In this document: one piece after another, positions 8,847-19,164 of the stretch
Layout of the letters: each line of letters begins with the position of its first letter
How positions within the stretch are numbered: position 1 is the stretch's first letter
Source of the DNA: Sedimenticola thiotaurini
Lineage (GTDB): Bacteria; Pseudomonadota; Gammaproteobacteria; Chromatiales; Chromatiaceae
Direction of reading: 5' to 3'
Length of the DNA: 64,000 bases
NCBI GenBank assembly: GCA_007713595.1
Contig: VMRY01000040.1
Span: 1 to 64,000, forward strand
Program-made: the position numbers and the translations under genes
Notes under the pieces: generated by a model
What the model was told of the DNA's origin: nothing
Seen by the model: only the letters and a program-made list of their open reading frames with translations
Database searches by the model: none

Positions 8847-10280
8847 ATGGATTTTTTCCCCATTTTCCTCGATATCAAAAACAGGACTAGCCTGATAATC
8901 GGTGGTGGCGAAGTCGCTGCCAGAAAAGTGACGCTTCTCTTAAAGGCACAAGGGAAAGTGCGTGTTGTTTCGCCCACACTCTGCCAAGATCTACAGCATT
9001 CCCTGGAAAGAGATCAAATCGAATACATCGCCAGAGAGTATCAAACAAGCGATCTGGAAGATGCCTACCTGGTAATCGCCGCCACAGACAGTGCCACGGT
9101 CAACCGCCAGGTGTCTGAGGAGGCCCGCGCCCGTCATCTCCCGGTAAATGTGGTCGATCAGCCAGAACTCTGTACTTTCATCACACCCTCTATTATTGAT
9201 CGCTCTCCAGTTGTCGCTGCGGTCTCTACCGGTGGCGCTTCACCTGTGCTTGCACGGCTGATTCGTAGCCGGCTTGAGACACTCATACCGGCCGGCTACG
9301 GCAGGTTGGCAGAACTGGCCAATCGTTTCAGAGATCGCGTCAAGGCCCGTTTTGACAATCCCACTGATCGCCGCTTGTTCTGGGAAAAAATCCTCCAGAG
9401 TGGCGTGGCAGAAAGGATTTTTTCCGGCCATATTGAAGAGGCCGATGCCAGCATGAATCGTGCCCTTGAAGAAGCGGAAACATCAAATCCAATGGGCGAA
9501 GTCTATCTGGTCGGAGGCGGACCAGGTGACCCGGATCTACTCACCTTTCGGGCACTGAGACTGATGCAGCAGGCCGATGTAGTGGTTTATGACCGCCTGG
9601 TCGCGGCCCCTGTTTTGGAAATGACCCGGCGTGATGCGGAACGTATCTACGTAGGTAAAGAGCGCGATCACCATGCCATGCGCCAAGAGGAGATCAATCA
9701 GTTATTGGTGAATTTGGCCAAACAGGGTAAACGGGTAGTTCGCCTGAAAGGTGGCGATCCCTTTATCTTTGGGCGCGGTGGCGAGGAGATTGATACATTG
9801 TCGGAGGAAGGCGTACCCTTCCAGGTGGTACCCGCGATCACGGCAGCATCCGGCTGTGCCGCTTATTCCGGAATCCCTTTAACCCATCGAGACTATGCAC
9901 AGTCTGTCACTTTTGTAACAGGCCATCTAAAAGACGGCACTATCAATTTGAACTGGACTCAGCTAGCCCAACCGCATCAGACCGTGGTCTTTTATATGGG
10001 TCTGGTGGGTTTACCTGTGATTACCCAAAAGCTGATTGAGCATGGCGTCTCACCCGATATGCCAATTGCCCTGATCCAGCAGGGTACGACAGAAAAACAG
10101 CGGGTTTTCACCGGTACCTTGAGTAGTATCCAGGCGATTGTAGAGCGGGAACAACCCAAACCACCTACACTCATCATTGTGGGTCAAGTCGTGAAGCTGC
10201 AAGAGAAGCTGAGCTGGTATAAAACGCCTGAGAAACCCCGCACAGGTGCAACCTCGCCGAGCATTAAGCTAGAGAACTAA
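8847..10280 (+). CDS. cysG: siroheme synthase (precorrin-2 dehydrogenase/ferrochelatase plus uroporphyrinogen-III C-methyltransferase)
   Basis: 477 aa; N-terminal 'FLDIKNRTSLIIGGGEVAARK' and C-terminal SUMT 'VYLVGGGPGDPDLLTFRALRLMQQADVVVYDRLV'. Confidence 0.95.
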   Translation: MDFFPIFLDIKNRTSLIIGGGEVAARKVTLLLKAQGKVRVVSPTLCQDLQHSLERDQIEYIAREYQTSDLEDAYLVIAATDSATVNRQVSEEARARHLPVNVVDQPELCTFITPSIIDRSPVVAAVSTGGASPVLARLIRSRLETLIPAGYGRLAELANRFRDRVKARFDNPTDRRLFWEKILQSGVAERIFSGHIEEADASMNRALEEAETSNPMGEVYLVGGGPGDPDLLTFRALRLMQQADVVVYDRLVAAPVLEMTRRDAERIYVGKERDHHAMRQEEINQLLVNLAKQGKRVVRLKGGDPFIFGRGGEEIDTLSEEGVPFQVVPAITAASGCAAYSGIPLTHRDYAQSVTFVTGHLKDGTINLNWTQLAQPHQTVVFYMGLVGLPVITQKLIEHGVSPDMPIALIQQGTTEKQRVFTGTLSSIQAIVEREQPKPPTLIIVGQVVKLQEKLSWYKTPEKPRTGATSPSIKLEN

Positions 10281-10333
10281 CATCTCTTGATCAAGTATGA
10301 GTTACTACCGGTTATCCAGAGTCTGACAAGCCT

Positions 10334-10876
10334 ATGAGCAATGCAACTAACATCCCTGAGAATCCTCACCTTCCTGCCCCTCTGGCACTTCCTCTCAGCC
10401 TTGTGCCCAGCACTTCTTACAGCAGCATGATGGTTAAAGTGCTGAATAAGCTGTTTGCCCCAGAGCTGGCTGATGGTGAGCTGGATTTTCTGAACGAAAA
10501 AGTGATGCGGGTTGATGTGGTTGATGCTCGGTTGAGTTTCAGTATTACACTGCGCAATGGCTCATTGTGTGCCGCAGGGAAAAACCAGCCTCATGATCTC
10601 AGTATTGAAGGGTCCATCTACGATTTTCTGCTGCTGGCTACCCGCCGCGAAGATGCCGATACACTGTTTTTCAATCGTCGGCTGCGATTGGGTGGGGATA
10701 CGGAGCTTGGTCTCTATGTAAAGAATTTTCTGGATGCATTGGAACTGGATGAGCGGATTGGCCCGTTTCTGAAAATGCTGGATGGCATGACCACGCTGAT
10801 CAGCCGGCTACCCAGTCTGCCGAAATCGGCATTCAAACTGCCACTTCCAAAACTATTGCGGCGCAATTTGCCCTAG
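10334..10876 (+). CDS. ubiT: UbiT-like SCP2 domain protein, O2-independent ubiquinone biosynthesis accessory factor
   Basis: SCP2-like sequence (ITLRNGSLCAAGKNQPHDLSIEGSIYDFLLLATRREDADTLFFNRRLRLGGDTELGLYVKNFLD) adjacent to ubiV/ubiU. Confidence 0.85.
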   Translation: MSNATNIPENPHLPAPLALPLSLVPSTSYSSMMVKVLNKLFAPELADGELDFLNEKVMRVDVVDARLSFSITLRNGSLCAAGKNQPHDLSIEGSIYDFLLLATRREDADTLFFNRRLRLGGDTELGLYVKNFLDALELDERIGPFLKMLDGMTTLISRLPSLPKSAFKLPLPKLLRRNLP

Positions 10877-10904
10877 CGGGTATCTGCCCCAAACAGGCAT
10901 TAAC

Positions 10905-11825
10905 TCACAGAAGCGACTGGGCAGCCGCCTGCGCCTTGTTTTCCATGCCTGCATCACCGTGCCAATATCCGTTGCATGAACCCACAGGAATAAGTCTTTC
11001 CAACTTCTCAGCGCCGGATTCCGTATCCAACTCCCCCTTGAGACAGCGACTGAACAGATCAATCACCTTTCCAGTGTGACTGGCTTGTGGGCTGATGCGC
11101 AGCACATCCACAGCCAATTCGCGGATCGAATCAATCTCTGATAGCAGATTGAAGGTATGGGCGGACTGAGTCTGAATACCATTAAGCGCCAGGAAACGGG
11201 TATCATCCTGGGCAGAGAGGGTCAAACCATCCGGGTAATCGAGGCAGCGATACTGGCAATCATCCTTGGGTAAATTGTATGCCCGGGCAGTAAAACAGCG
11301 GGCTGAATAGGCCAGCGGCAGACGACCATAGGCAAACAACTCCGTCTCTACCCCTTCAGGTCTCCGCTCCTGCATTATCTTCAAGGTATGTTTGGAGAGT
11401 TCTACTGGAAACACCCAGCGTTTTAATCCCTGTCTGGCTAACAGGCTTAGCGTCCGCTCATTATAGATATTGACGCTATGGCCAGCGACATACGGTTTAC
11501 CCTTCATCATCTGAACAGCGCCCATGTCATTGGCCTCAACCATATGCTTTCCATTCTCACAGAGGCGGCGCAGACGCTTCAATTCTGACTCTGCCTCTAA
11601 CAATGCCAAAGTGGAGAAGACCACCTCCTTCCCTGATGCTGTCAATCGCTCAGCCAGAGCAAACCAGTCATCAGTCCGCATCAGGCTGCGTTTTGAGCAG
11701 ACAGTCTCGCCGAGATAGACAATATCCACAGGAGAGGCGGCCATCTCTTCATAGAAGTCGAGTAGCTGGTCTTTCGCCCAGTAATAAAGCACTGGACCGA
11801 GTGAGAGTTTCGGCTGATTCTTCAT
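10905..11825 (-). CDS. ubiV: U32 peptidase-family protein UbiV
   Basis: 'LSLGPVLYYWAKDQLLDFYEEMAASPVDIVYLGETVCSKR' and cysteines 'ARCFTARAYNLPKDDCQYRC'; internal ATG at 11825 preferred. Confidence 0.9.
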   Translation of the reverse strand: MKNQPKLSLGPVLYYWAKDQLLDFYEEMAASPVDIVYLGETVCSKRSLMRTDDWFALAERLTASGKEVVFSTLALLEAESELKRLRRLCENGKHMVEANDMGAVQMMKGKPYVAGHSVNIYNERTLSLLARQGLKRWVFPVELSKHTLKIMQERRPEGVETELFAYGRLPLAYSARCFTARAYNLPKDDCQYRCLDYPDGLTLSAQDDTRFLALNGIQTQSAHTFNLLSEIDSIRELAVDVLRISPQASHTGKVIDLFSRCLKGELDTESGAEKLERLIPVGSCNGYWHGDAGMENKAQAAAQSLL

Positions 11826-11838
11826 AACACAAGAGACC

Positions 11839-12834
11839 TTACTGCCAAGGACGACTATAAGCACCAAGCGTGGTTTGAGTGCCTTCTGATACCTTGCCGA
11901 GTTCTGCCATCCACTCCGGTTGAGGAGAGTAGTTATCCGGATCACGCTGGCAGGCGTCCAGTGCAGCACGCCAGACCCGGGTCACTTGCTCGACATAGAC
12001 AGGGCTGCGTTGACGCCCCTCTATTTTAATCGCTGAAACCCCTGCTGCCTGAAGCTGTGGTAACAGTGCCAGGGTATTCAGACTGGTGGGTTCTTCCATG
12101 GCGTGGTAAGTGTTATCACCCACCCGGAAACTGCCCTTACAAAGCGTCGGATAACCCGCATTCTCACCCTTGGCAAACCGATCAATCAGGACACCGCCCA
12201 AGCGGGTTTCCAGACCGGCGGGCGTTTCACGCCACTCAACGTGACTGGCAGGTGAACAGGCGCCATAAGTGTTTGGAGAACGGCCTGTGGCATAGGACGA
12301 GAGAATACAGCGCCCTTCCACCATTACACAGAGACTGCCAAAGCCAAATACCTCTATCTCAACTGGGCTGTTGTTGACCACATGTTCAACCTGACCCAGA
12401 GAGAGTACCCTGGGCAAGACCGCCCGTCGGACACCGAAATTATCTTTATAGAACTGCAGTGCCTGATAGTTGGTAGCAGAACCTTGTACCGAGAGATGTA
12501 AATTAAGATCCGGGTACTGATTGGCCGCATAATCCAGCACACCGATATCAGCTGCAATCATGGCGTCAACTTTCAGGTCAGCGGCCTGATCTACCGCATT
12601 CTGCCAGCGACTCCATCCGTCCGGTTGAGGATAGGTATTGAGTGCAAGGAAGACCTTAACACCACGCTGATGTGCATAACGTATGCCCTCTGCAATCTTG
12701 GCCGGACCAAAGTTCAAGCCGGCAAAATGCCGCGCATTGGTATCATCTCGAAAACCAAAATAGACCGCACTGGCGCCATTATCAACAGCCGCCTTGAGCG
12801 AAGGGAGATTACCGGCAGGGCATACTAATTCCAT
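11839..12834 (-). CDS. ubiU: U32 peptidase-family protein UbiU
   Basis: 'MELVCPAGNLPSLKAAVDNGASAVYFGFRDDTNARHFAGLNF'; start at 12834 by family N-terminus. Confidence 0.9.
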   Translation of the reverse strand: MELVCPAGNLPSLKAAVDNGASAVYFGFRDDTNARHFAGLNFGPAKIAEGIRYAHQRGVKVFLALNTYPQPDGWSRWQNAVDQAADLKVDAMIAADIGVLDYAANQYPDLNLHLSVQGSATNYQALQFYKDNFGVRRAVLPRVLSLGQVEHVVNNSPVEIEVFGFGSLCVMVEGRCILSSYATGRSPNTYGACSPASHVEWRETPAGLETRLGGVLIDRFAKGENAGYPTLCKGSFRVGDNTYHAMEEPTSLNTLALLPQLQAAGVSAIKIEGRQRSPVYVEQVTRVWRAALDACQRDPDNYSPQPEWMAELGKVSEGTQTTLGAYSRPWQ

Positions 12835-13108
12835 TGTTTTCTCATCACGCTGTTTTTTATGAAACAGGGCAGGAATAGGTTTGATTTGAGGAGCAGGAAA
12901 CAATCTTGCGCCACAAACCAATAGATACAACAATAATCCCAGTCATATTTCCTGCGATAAATAAAGGGTAATTATCCCTTCCCAGGCAGGTATGAGACAA
13001 CCCCTAAATGACATGGGTATTCAATCCATATTACCCACTGCCTGGCTTGGTTTAACTGCCAGATACGGGTATCCTCACTGCGCGCCAAAAGACTACTAAC
13101 GAGAACAC

Positions 13109-13501
13109 ATGATCTATTACTGGATAAAAACCCTGCACATCAGTGCAGTCATCTTTACAGTCGGCTTCTTCACACTGCGCCTGTTTTGGATGATAAACCG
13201 GTCTGGATTGGTCAATCGCGCCTGGGTACGTAGACTGTCACAGTTTAACGATACGCTGCTGTTGATTGCCGGGATTTCGCTGGCCTTGCTAAGCCAGCAG
13301 TATCCTTTTGTTGCACCCTGGCTAACCGCCAAGCTGATTGCACTGCTGGTGTATATTATTCTTGGTATGTACGCCCTGAAATGGGCTAAAAGCCGTCGCA
13401 ACAGAATCTATTTCGGCCTACTGTCGCTACTCTGCGTTGGCTACATAATTTCCGTGGCACTCACCCGCCAAGTGCAGCCCTGGCACTATTTTATGCAGTG
13501 A
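13109..13501 (+). CDS. SirB2 family membrane protein
   Basis: 'YYWIKTLHISAVIFTVGFFTLRLFWM' and further TM helices typical of SirB2. Confidence 0.8.
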   Translation: MIYYWIKTLHISAVIFTVGFFTLRLFWMINRSGLVNRAWVRRLSQFNDTLLLIAGISLALLSQQYPFVAPWLTAKLIALLVYIILGMYALKWAKSRRNRIYFGLLSLLCVGYIISVALTRQVQPWHYFMQ

Positions 13502-13510
13502 CCATCGTGG

Positions 13511-14269
13511 TCAGTGCTCAGCAATATCATCCAATCCTTCACGATCAAGGATTTGTAAACGCTTGTGACGCAGTTGTATCAAACCACTCTTCTGAAAGCG
13601 GGTAAGCACTCGGCTCACCGTTTCACTGGCCAGCCCAAGATAGCTGCCAATATCGCTTCGTGACATTCCGATCTGAAATTCGATCTGCCGCATTCCACGG
13701 GTATGGAGGCGTTTGGTTAAATTGAGTAAAAAGCCGGCGAGCCGCTGATCAGCACTTTGATGGATCAATGCGGTAATCAGTTGATGATTAAAGGCCACTT
13801 CAGCACTCAACATATTGATGATGCCCTGTTGCAGCTCTTCACGCTCACGACCACTCTCAGACAGCGCTTCGAGCCTCAATTCACAGACACTACTGTCCTG
13901 CAGCGCCCGAGCAGTGTAAGGATAGTGTTGGTCGGAAAGGCCTTCAATACCGACCAGTTCACCAATAACATGAAAACCGACCACCTGATCAATACCGGAC
14001 ACCTTGGGAATATATGTCTTAAATGAGCCGGATTTAACAGCAAACACCGATCTAAACGGATCATCTTTAAGAAAAATCGTCTCCCCCCGGGCCACGTGTC
14101 GCCGGCGCAACAATACACCTTCCGGTACATTGCTCTGCTCATCCGCATAATCAAGAATCGAACACATCGGGTCCAATCCACAATCTTCACAGGCGACTTC
14201 CCCTGGAGCCAGTTTCTCGGGAACACTTTTACGGCCAATTTGTGGTATCTGCTTTCTCAGTCTATCCAT
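13511..14269 (-). CDS. FNR-type oxygen-responsive regulator, paralog 1
   Basis: N-terminal CEDCGLDPMC (CxxCx5C) plus internal 'SSVCELRL'; recognition helix 'ASETVSRVLTRFQKSGLI' as in FNR. Confidence 0.85.
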   Translation of the reverse strand: MDRLRKQIPQIGRKSVPEKLAPGEVACEDCGLDPMCSILDYADEQSNVPEGVLLRRRHVARGETIFLKDDPFRSVFAVKSGSFKTYIPKVSGIDQVVGFHVIGELVGIEGLSDQHYPYTARALQDSSVCELRLEALSESGREREELQQGIINMLSAEVAFNHQLITALIHQSADQRLAGFLLNLTKRLHTRGMRQIEFQIGMSRSDIGSYLGLASETVSRVLTRFQKSGLIQLRHKRLQILDREGLDDIAEH

Positions 14270-14438
14270 TTTTTCTGTAATCAGTGGTTGTAATACGATA
14301 AAAATATACGGTTAAAATGGTTGATAGAATCTAAAATCTATCCGTCATCAATTCTGATTCACGAACGGAGTTTACCTGCCAATCCACAAAAAAACCAAGC
14401 AAAATTATTACCTTGGAAACTTTTCAAACGATTTTACA

Positions 14439-14474
14439 GAAAAACACCCTGCCCGAGTGGATCCGCGCAGGGTG
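14439..14474 (-). terminator. terminator downstream of rpoS
   Basis: CACCCTGC...GCAGGGTG stem; A-tract at 14439-14444 on + gives a T-tract on the minus transcript. Confidence 0.7.
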
Positions 14475-14505
14475 GTCAGAATTTACCAAAGAACGGCTTT
14501 TGTAT

Positions 14506-15480
14506 TTACTTAAAAAGTGCTTCTACGGAAAAGCCATCCTTCTCCAAAATACCACGCAAGCGCTTCAGCGCATCCATCTGTATCTGTCTAACCCGCTCAC
14601 GGGTAACGCCCAATTCATTCGCAACCTGTTCAAGGGTGGCGTTTTCATAACCATGCAGACCAAATCGGCGCTCAACCACTTCCCGCTGTTTATCATTCAG
14701 TTTATTCAGCCACTCATCCAGGTTGGCTGTCATGCCCTCGGCTTGCAAACTGTCAGATGGATCTTCTGTGTTGATGTCCGGAATAGTGTCAAGCAGAGGC
14801 TTATCAGGATTCTTACCAAAGGGTGTATCCACGGAGGTAATCCGCTCATTCAACCCGAGCATCCGTTTAACCTCATCGATTGGCTTGTCAAGCAGGTCAG
14901 CGATTTCATCAGCACTGGGTTCATGATCGAGCTGTTGCGTCAGCTTCCTGGCCGCACGTAAATAGACATTGATCTCTTTGACGACATGAATAGGCAGACG
15001 AATCGTACGGGTCTGGTTCATGATCGCCCGTTCAATGGTTTGGCGAATCCACCAGGTTGCATAGGTGGAGAAGCGAAAGCCCCGCTCCGGATCAAACTTT
15101 TCAACCGCCCTGATCAACCCCAGATTGCCCTCTTCGATCAGATCAAGCAGAGCAAGACCACGATTCATGTAACGGCGTGCAATCTTCACAACTAACCGGA
15201 GATTGCTCTCTATCATCCGTTGGCGTGAAGGCATGTCACCTTTCTGCGCCAGCCTTGCAAGGGTGACCTCTTCCTCTGCTGTCAGTAGCTTGGACCCACC
15301 TATCTCACTAAGGTAAAGACGTGTTGCATCCATCTGCGCTGTTGATGTGTTATCTTCATCACGTTCAGAGATGAGTTTGACACCGGCTTCAGCCTTTTCA
15401 GTCTTCCGGGACTTGAGATCCGGGGCATCTTTAGCAATGACCACCCCTTCACTCTCCTTATCTATCGGATGCTTCACCAT
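14506..15480 (-). CDS. rpoS: RNA polymerase sigma factor RpoS
   Basis: Region 2 '[68 protein letters not shown]'; next to nlpD. Confidence 0.95.
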   Translation of the reverse strand: MVKHPIDKESEGVVIAKDAPDLKSRKTEKAEAGVKLISERDEDNTSTAQMDATRLYLSEIGGSKLLTAEEEVTLARLAQKGDMPSRQRMIESNLRLVVKIARRYMNRGLALLDLIEEGNLGLIRAVEKFDPERGFRFSTYATWWIRQTIERAIMNQTRTIRLPIHVVKEINVYLRAARKLTQQLDHEPSADEIADLLDKPIDEVKRMLGLNERITSVDTPFGKNPDKPLLDTIPDINTEDPSDSLQAEGMTANLDEWLNKLNDKQREVVERRFGLHGYENATLEQVANELGVTRERVRQIQMDALKRLRGILEKDGFSVEALFK

Positions 15481-15524
15481 ACAAACCCTCCTGATGGATC
15501 ATAGCTGATCCAGTGATCTGTAAA

Positions 15525-16409
15525 TCAAGGCTGGCGCGGTAGCAGCTTCAATGGATCAATCGGCGCACCGTTGCGTCTGATCTCAAAATGAAGCATTGGC
15601 TTTCCACTACCATCACTGCCCATTTCGGCAATACGCATTCCCTTATTGACCGTATCGCCTTCTTTTACATGCATCTTCCGGTTGTAACCGTAGGCACTTA
15701 AATAGTTTTTATTATGTTTAATGATGACCAGCCGTCCATAACCAATCAGGCCGTTTCCTGCATAGACCACCTTGCCGGACTCTGCTGCTTTAACAGTGGC
15801 CCCAAATCGTCCGCTGATCTTAACGCCCTTTCTCACTGGATCGCCCTTTACAAAGCGCTCTGCTATAGATCCATTTGTCGGCCAAAGCCATTGTAACTTT
15901 AGAGGCTCAGGCGTCTTTTTCCCATCTGGTTTCTTTGATACTACGCCTTTTGAATTAGTTCCGGATACCCTTTTATCTGATACTACGGGTTTGCGCGCAG
16001 AACCAGCACCCTGAGTTTTTGGGGTTTTAACAGATGAGACTGCTTGAGAGGGCCGTCTAGTGGGCCTTTTTACCGGCGCGAGCGATAATCTTTGTCCAGG
16101 ATAGATGGTATAGGGGTAGCGTATACCGTTCCACCGAGCAACAGATGAGTAGTCGATGCCGTACCGCCAGGCAATAGAGTAGAGTGTATCGCCAGTCCGC
16201 ACACGGTATGTGCTTGGCCTTACTGATGTGTTGCGAATGAGGGGGGCATCATGGGACACCACCGGTGCCCGTACAGGCGCAGAACAGCCAGTCAGTAACT
16301 GTGAGAGCAGTAACACAAGCAGACAGGCATTAAGTATCCTGATAGACCAGGTCAGCAACGCATTACCAATCATACGCGCGTTTGGACCAACGATCTCAAT
16401 GCCAATCAT
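15525..16409 (-). CDS. nlpD: NlpD-like murein hydrolase activator lipoprotein (LysM plus M23)
   Basis: Lipobox LLTGC, LysM 'YRVRTGDTLYSIAWRYGIDYSSVARWNGI', C-terminal M23-like domain; upstream of rpoS. Confidence 0.9.
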   Translation of the reverse strand: MIGIEIVGPNARMIGNALLTWSIRILNACLLVLLLSQLLTGCSAPVRAPVVSHDAPLIRNTSVRPSTYRVRTGDTLYSIAWRYGIDYSSVARWNGIRYPYTIYPGQRLSLAPVKRPTRRPSQAVSSVKTPKTQGAGSARKPVVSDKRVSGTNSKGVVSKKPDGKKTPEPLKLQWLWPTNGSIAERFVKGDPVRKGVKISGRFGATVKAAESGKVVYAGNGLIGYGRLVIIKHNKNYLSAYGYNRKMHVKEGDTVNKGMRIAEMGSDGSGKPMLHFEIRRNGAPIDPLKLLPRQP

Positions 16410-16472
16410 TTTCCCCCACTCTTCACCCCTGATCTTCTGTTAACTCCTAATGACTACGGCTGTCAATAATCA

Positions 16473-17057
16473 TCATCCCTGGGCCTTAATCCAGACGATC
16501 ACCCCACCAAGCACCAATACGGTTGCCCAACCGATCCGGTCAATATATTTGTGCAGGACATCTTCCATTCGATCCCCGCCCCAGGCCATGAGCCCGGCAA
16601 CCAAGAAAAAGCGCGCACCCCGACCAATGAATGAAGCCAGCAAAAATGGCAACAGAGACATGGATATCACCCCGGCTGTAATAGTAAACAGCTTATAGGG
16701 TATGGGGGAAAATCCGGCGATAAAGATAGCCCAGAAACCCCACTCAGAAAACCACTCCCTTACTAACAGGTACCTGGGATAGTAGCCAGCTGATCGCAGA
16801 ATCGGTTCAACAAAATCAAAGGCAAAAAGGCCAATAAAATAGCCCAGCAATCCACCCAAAACTGAAGCGACTGTAGTGATGATTGCAAAGTTCCACGCCT
16901 TGGCGGGATTGGCCAGGGTCATAGGTGCCAGCATCACATCCGGCGGTATGGGAAAAAATGAGGATTCGGCAAAGCTGAGTCCCGCAAGAAAATGGGGCGC
17001 ATTGCGGTGCCTTGACCAGGCTAAAACACGGGTATAGAGATTGGAAAACAGCTTCAC
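16473..17057 (-). CDS. YqaA-like DedA/SNARE-associated family membrane protein
   Basis: 'FLAGLSFAESSFFPIPPDVMLAPMTLANPAKAWNFAIITTVASVLGGLLGYFIG'. Confidence 0.85.
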   Translation of the reverse strand: MKLFSNLYTRVLAWSRHRNAPHFLAGLSFAESSFFPIPPDVMLAPMTLANPAKAWNFAIITTVASVLGGLLGYFIGLFAFDFVEPILRSAGYYPRYLLVREWFSEWGFWAIFIAGFSPIPYKLFTITAGVISMSLLPFLLASFIGRGARFFLVAGLMAWGGDRMEDVLHKYIDRIGWATVLVLGGVIVWIKAQG

Positions 17058-17740
17058 TAAAGGGTCCCTCCCAGTAACGGTACAAATATCACCTGCTCCA
17101 GCAGCTCTTTCTCATAACCGTTGCGCGTCTTTGTGACGCGCACCAGCACCTGCTCAGAGCGATTACCGATGGGTAAGATCATGCACCCCCCCACTCTCAG
17201 CTGATCCACCAGTGAACGGGGTATACCTTCAGGGGCAGCAGTTACCAAAATACCATCAAATGGCGCGTACTCAGGGAGTCCCATGCCTCCATCACGATGG
17301 TGTAAGCGAATATTTCTCAGGTGCAGCTCTTGAAATCTTTTTCGTGCCAGCAACTGCAGCGATTTGATTCGTTCCACGCTGTAGACCCGCTTCACCAGTT
17401 TCGACAGGATCGCTGTCTGATAGCCGGAACCGGTTCCTACTTCTAGTACCGTCTCCATCGGACCCGCATCCATCAGCAATTCTGTCATTCTGGCAACAAT
17501 AAAGGGCTGCGAAATGGTCTGTCCCTGTCCAATAGGCAGTGCCGTATCTTCATAGGCACGACTGGCGAGGGCTTCATCAACAAAGATATGACGTGGGGTA
17601 TTCCGCATCACTTCAAGCACGTTCTGATTCTGAATACCCTCATCTCGCAGTCTCTGTATGAGCCGCTCCCGCGTTCGCTGAGATGTCATACCAATGCCGC
17701 GATGCGTTGTACTACTCATCACGCCATCCTGCTGAGCCAA
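17057..17740 (-). CDS. pcm: protein-L-isoaspartate O-methyltransferase
   Basis: '[27 protein letters not shown]', '[23 protein letters not shown]'. Start may be internal. Confidence 0.95.
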   Translation of the reverse strand: MAQQDGVMSSTTHRGIGMTSQRTRERLIQRLRDEGIQNQNVLEVMRNTPRHIFVDEALASRAYEDTALPIGQGQTISQPFIVARMTELLMDAGPMETVLEVGTGSGYQTAILSKLVKRVYSVERIKSLQLLARKRFQELHLRNIRLHHRDGGMGLPEYAPFDGILVTAAPEGIPRSLVDQLRVGGCMILPIGNRSEQVLVRVTKTRNGYEKELLEQVIFVPLLGGTL

Positions 17741-18468
17741 CCGCTCAAATGTTCTATATCGGAGTGGCGGGTCAAATCAATCTGCAGGGGTGTGACAGAG
17801 ACATAGCCTTCACGAACAGCATGAAAATCTGTACCTTCACCAGAATCCTGCTCCAGACCAGCTGGCCCCACCCAATAGATGACACGTCCTCTTGGATCGG
17901 TATCCCGGATAACGGGCTCTGCTTTATGCCGATGCCCCAAACGCGTGACCTGATAACCCTTAAGCTCTTCATAAGGAAGATCTGGAATGTTGACATTGAT
18001 GATGGTATCAGATGGCAGCGGTTCTGCCTGCAAATGCTGCACCAGCTCTCTGGCAACACGCGCGCCTGATTCGTAATGTTTAGGGTCGTGTGCATTCATC
18101 GATAACGCAATCGCTGGCAAACCCAGAAAGCGTCCTTCAGTAGCTGCAGCAACAGTGCCGGAATAGAGCACATCATCACCCAGATTAGCCCCGGCATTGA
18201 TACCTGCAATAACCATGTCAGGCTCTTCATCTAAAAGCCCTGTAATGGCCAGATGGACACAATCCGTGGGTGTACCATCGACCCGGATGAAACCGTTATC
18301 TGCCAGCTCCGCCCGAATAGGATACTCCAGGGTCAGGGAGTTACTTGCACCACTGCGATTGCGCTCTGGGGCAACCACCGTAATCTCCGCCAATGCCGAC
18401 AGCTCCGCCGCCAATAGCCGAAGGCCTGGTGCCAGATAACCGTCGTCATTACTCAATAAAATCTTCAT
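17719..18468 (-). CDS. surE: 5'/3'-nucleotidase SurE
   Basis: '[23 protein letters not shown]...[17 protein letters not shown]', '[24 protein letters not shown]'-like motif. Confidence 0.95.
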   Translation of the reverse strand: MKILLSNDDGYLAPGLRLLAAELSALAEITVVAPERNRSGASNSLTLEYPIRAELADNGFIRVDGTPTDCVHLAITGLLDEEPDMVIAGINAGANLGDDVLYSGTVAAATEGRFLGLPAIALSMNAHDPKHYESGARVARELVQHLQAEPLPSDTIINVNIPDLPYEELKGYQVTRLGHRHKAEPVIRDTDPRGRVIYWVGPAGLEQDSGEGTDFHAVREGYVSVTPLQIDLTRHSDIEHLSGWLSRMA

Positions 18469-18603
18469 ACAGAATCAAACTACCCAAAACGCCAGATCTA
18501 AAGCACAAACTATACTGGAAATACCTCAACTACTCGACCGGTAGTAGTCGCATGATCTGTATATCGGCAGTAACAGCAATCTATTGATATACTTCATCCT
18601 GTT

Positions 18604-19164
18604 ATGAACAGCGATAAACAGGACAATGAGATCCTTTTCAATGAACTTATCCAACAGGAGATGGATGATGCCATTCGGCATGAGCATGACAAAACCCTAC
18701 CCTATAAACCAAAACTAAAGCCGCTCCCCCTACCCCCAAACCCAAAAGCTACCGGGGATGAGTTCAGTGAAGATTTCATGGATCTCAATCTAGAGACCGG
18801 GGAAGAGCTGGAGTTTCATCGACCGGGCGTTCAGAACCGGCTGTTTCAGGAGTTACGCCGCGGCAAGATGCCACCTGAATCCATGCTTGACCTTCATGGT
18901 TTGAGGGTCATAGAGGCACGCAAGGCTTTAGCCAGTTTCCTGGCTCATGCCATTCGCCACCGTCTGCGTGTCGTTCAGATCATACACGGCAAGGGATCCC
19001 GCTCTGAAGATCAGCAACCGATTCTAAAACAGAAAATCAACCAGTGGTTAAGACAGCGCGACGAAGTGCTGGCCTTCTGTTCCGCCCCACGATTTGATGG
19101 GGGTACTGGCGCTGCTTATGTCCTACTTTCCCGCAAGGGATTCAAAGAAGATAACTGGCGGTAA
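18604..19164 (+). CDS. Smr domain protein
   Basis: 'LDLHGLRVIEARKALASFLAHAIRHRLRVVQIIHGKGSRSEDQQPILKQKINQWL' Smr motif. Confidence 0.9.
   Translation: MNSDKQDNEILFNELIQQEMDDAIRHEHDKTLPYKPKLKPLPLPPNPKATGDEFSEDFMDLNLETGEELEFHRPGVQNRLFQELRRGKMPPESMLDLHGLRVIEARKALASFLAHAIRHRLRVVQIIHGKGSRSEDQQPILKQKINQWLRQRDEVLAFCSAPRFDGGTGAAYVLLSRKGFKEDNWR

Noticed and set aside
10288-10297. CTTGATCAAG palindrome before ubiT, considered as FNR site
   Set aside because: Lacks the N4 spacer required by the FNR consensus.
14323-14342. GATAGA-atctaaaa-TCTATC inverted repeat upstream of FNR paralog 1, considered as FNR box
   Set aside because: Arms do not match TTGAT-N4-ATCAA; could be chance in AT-rich sequence.
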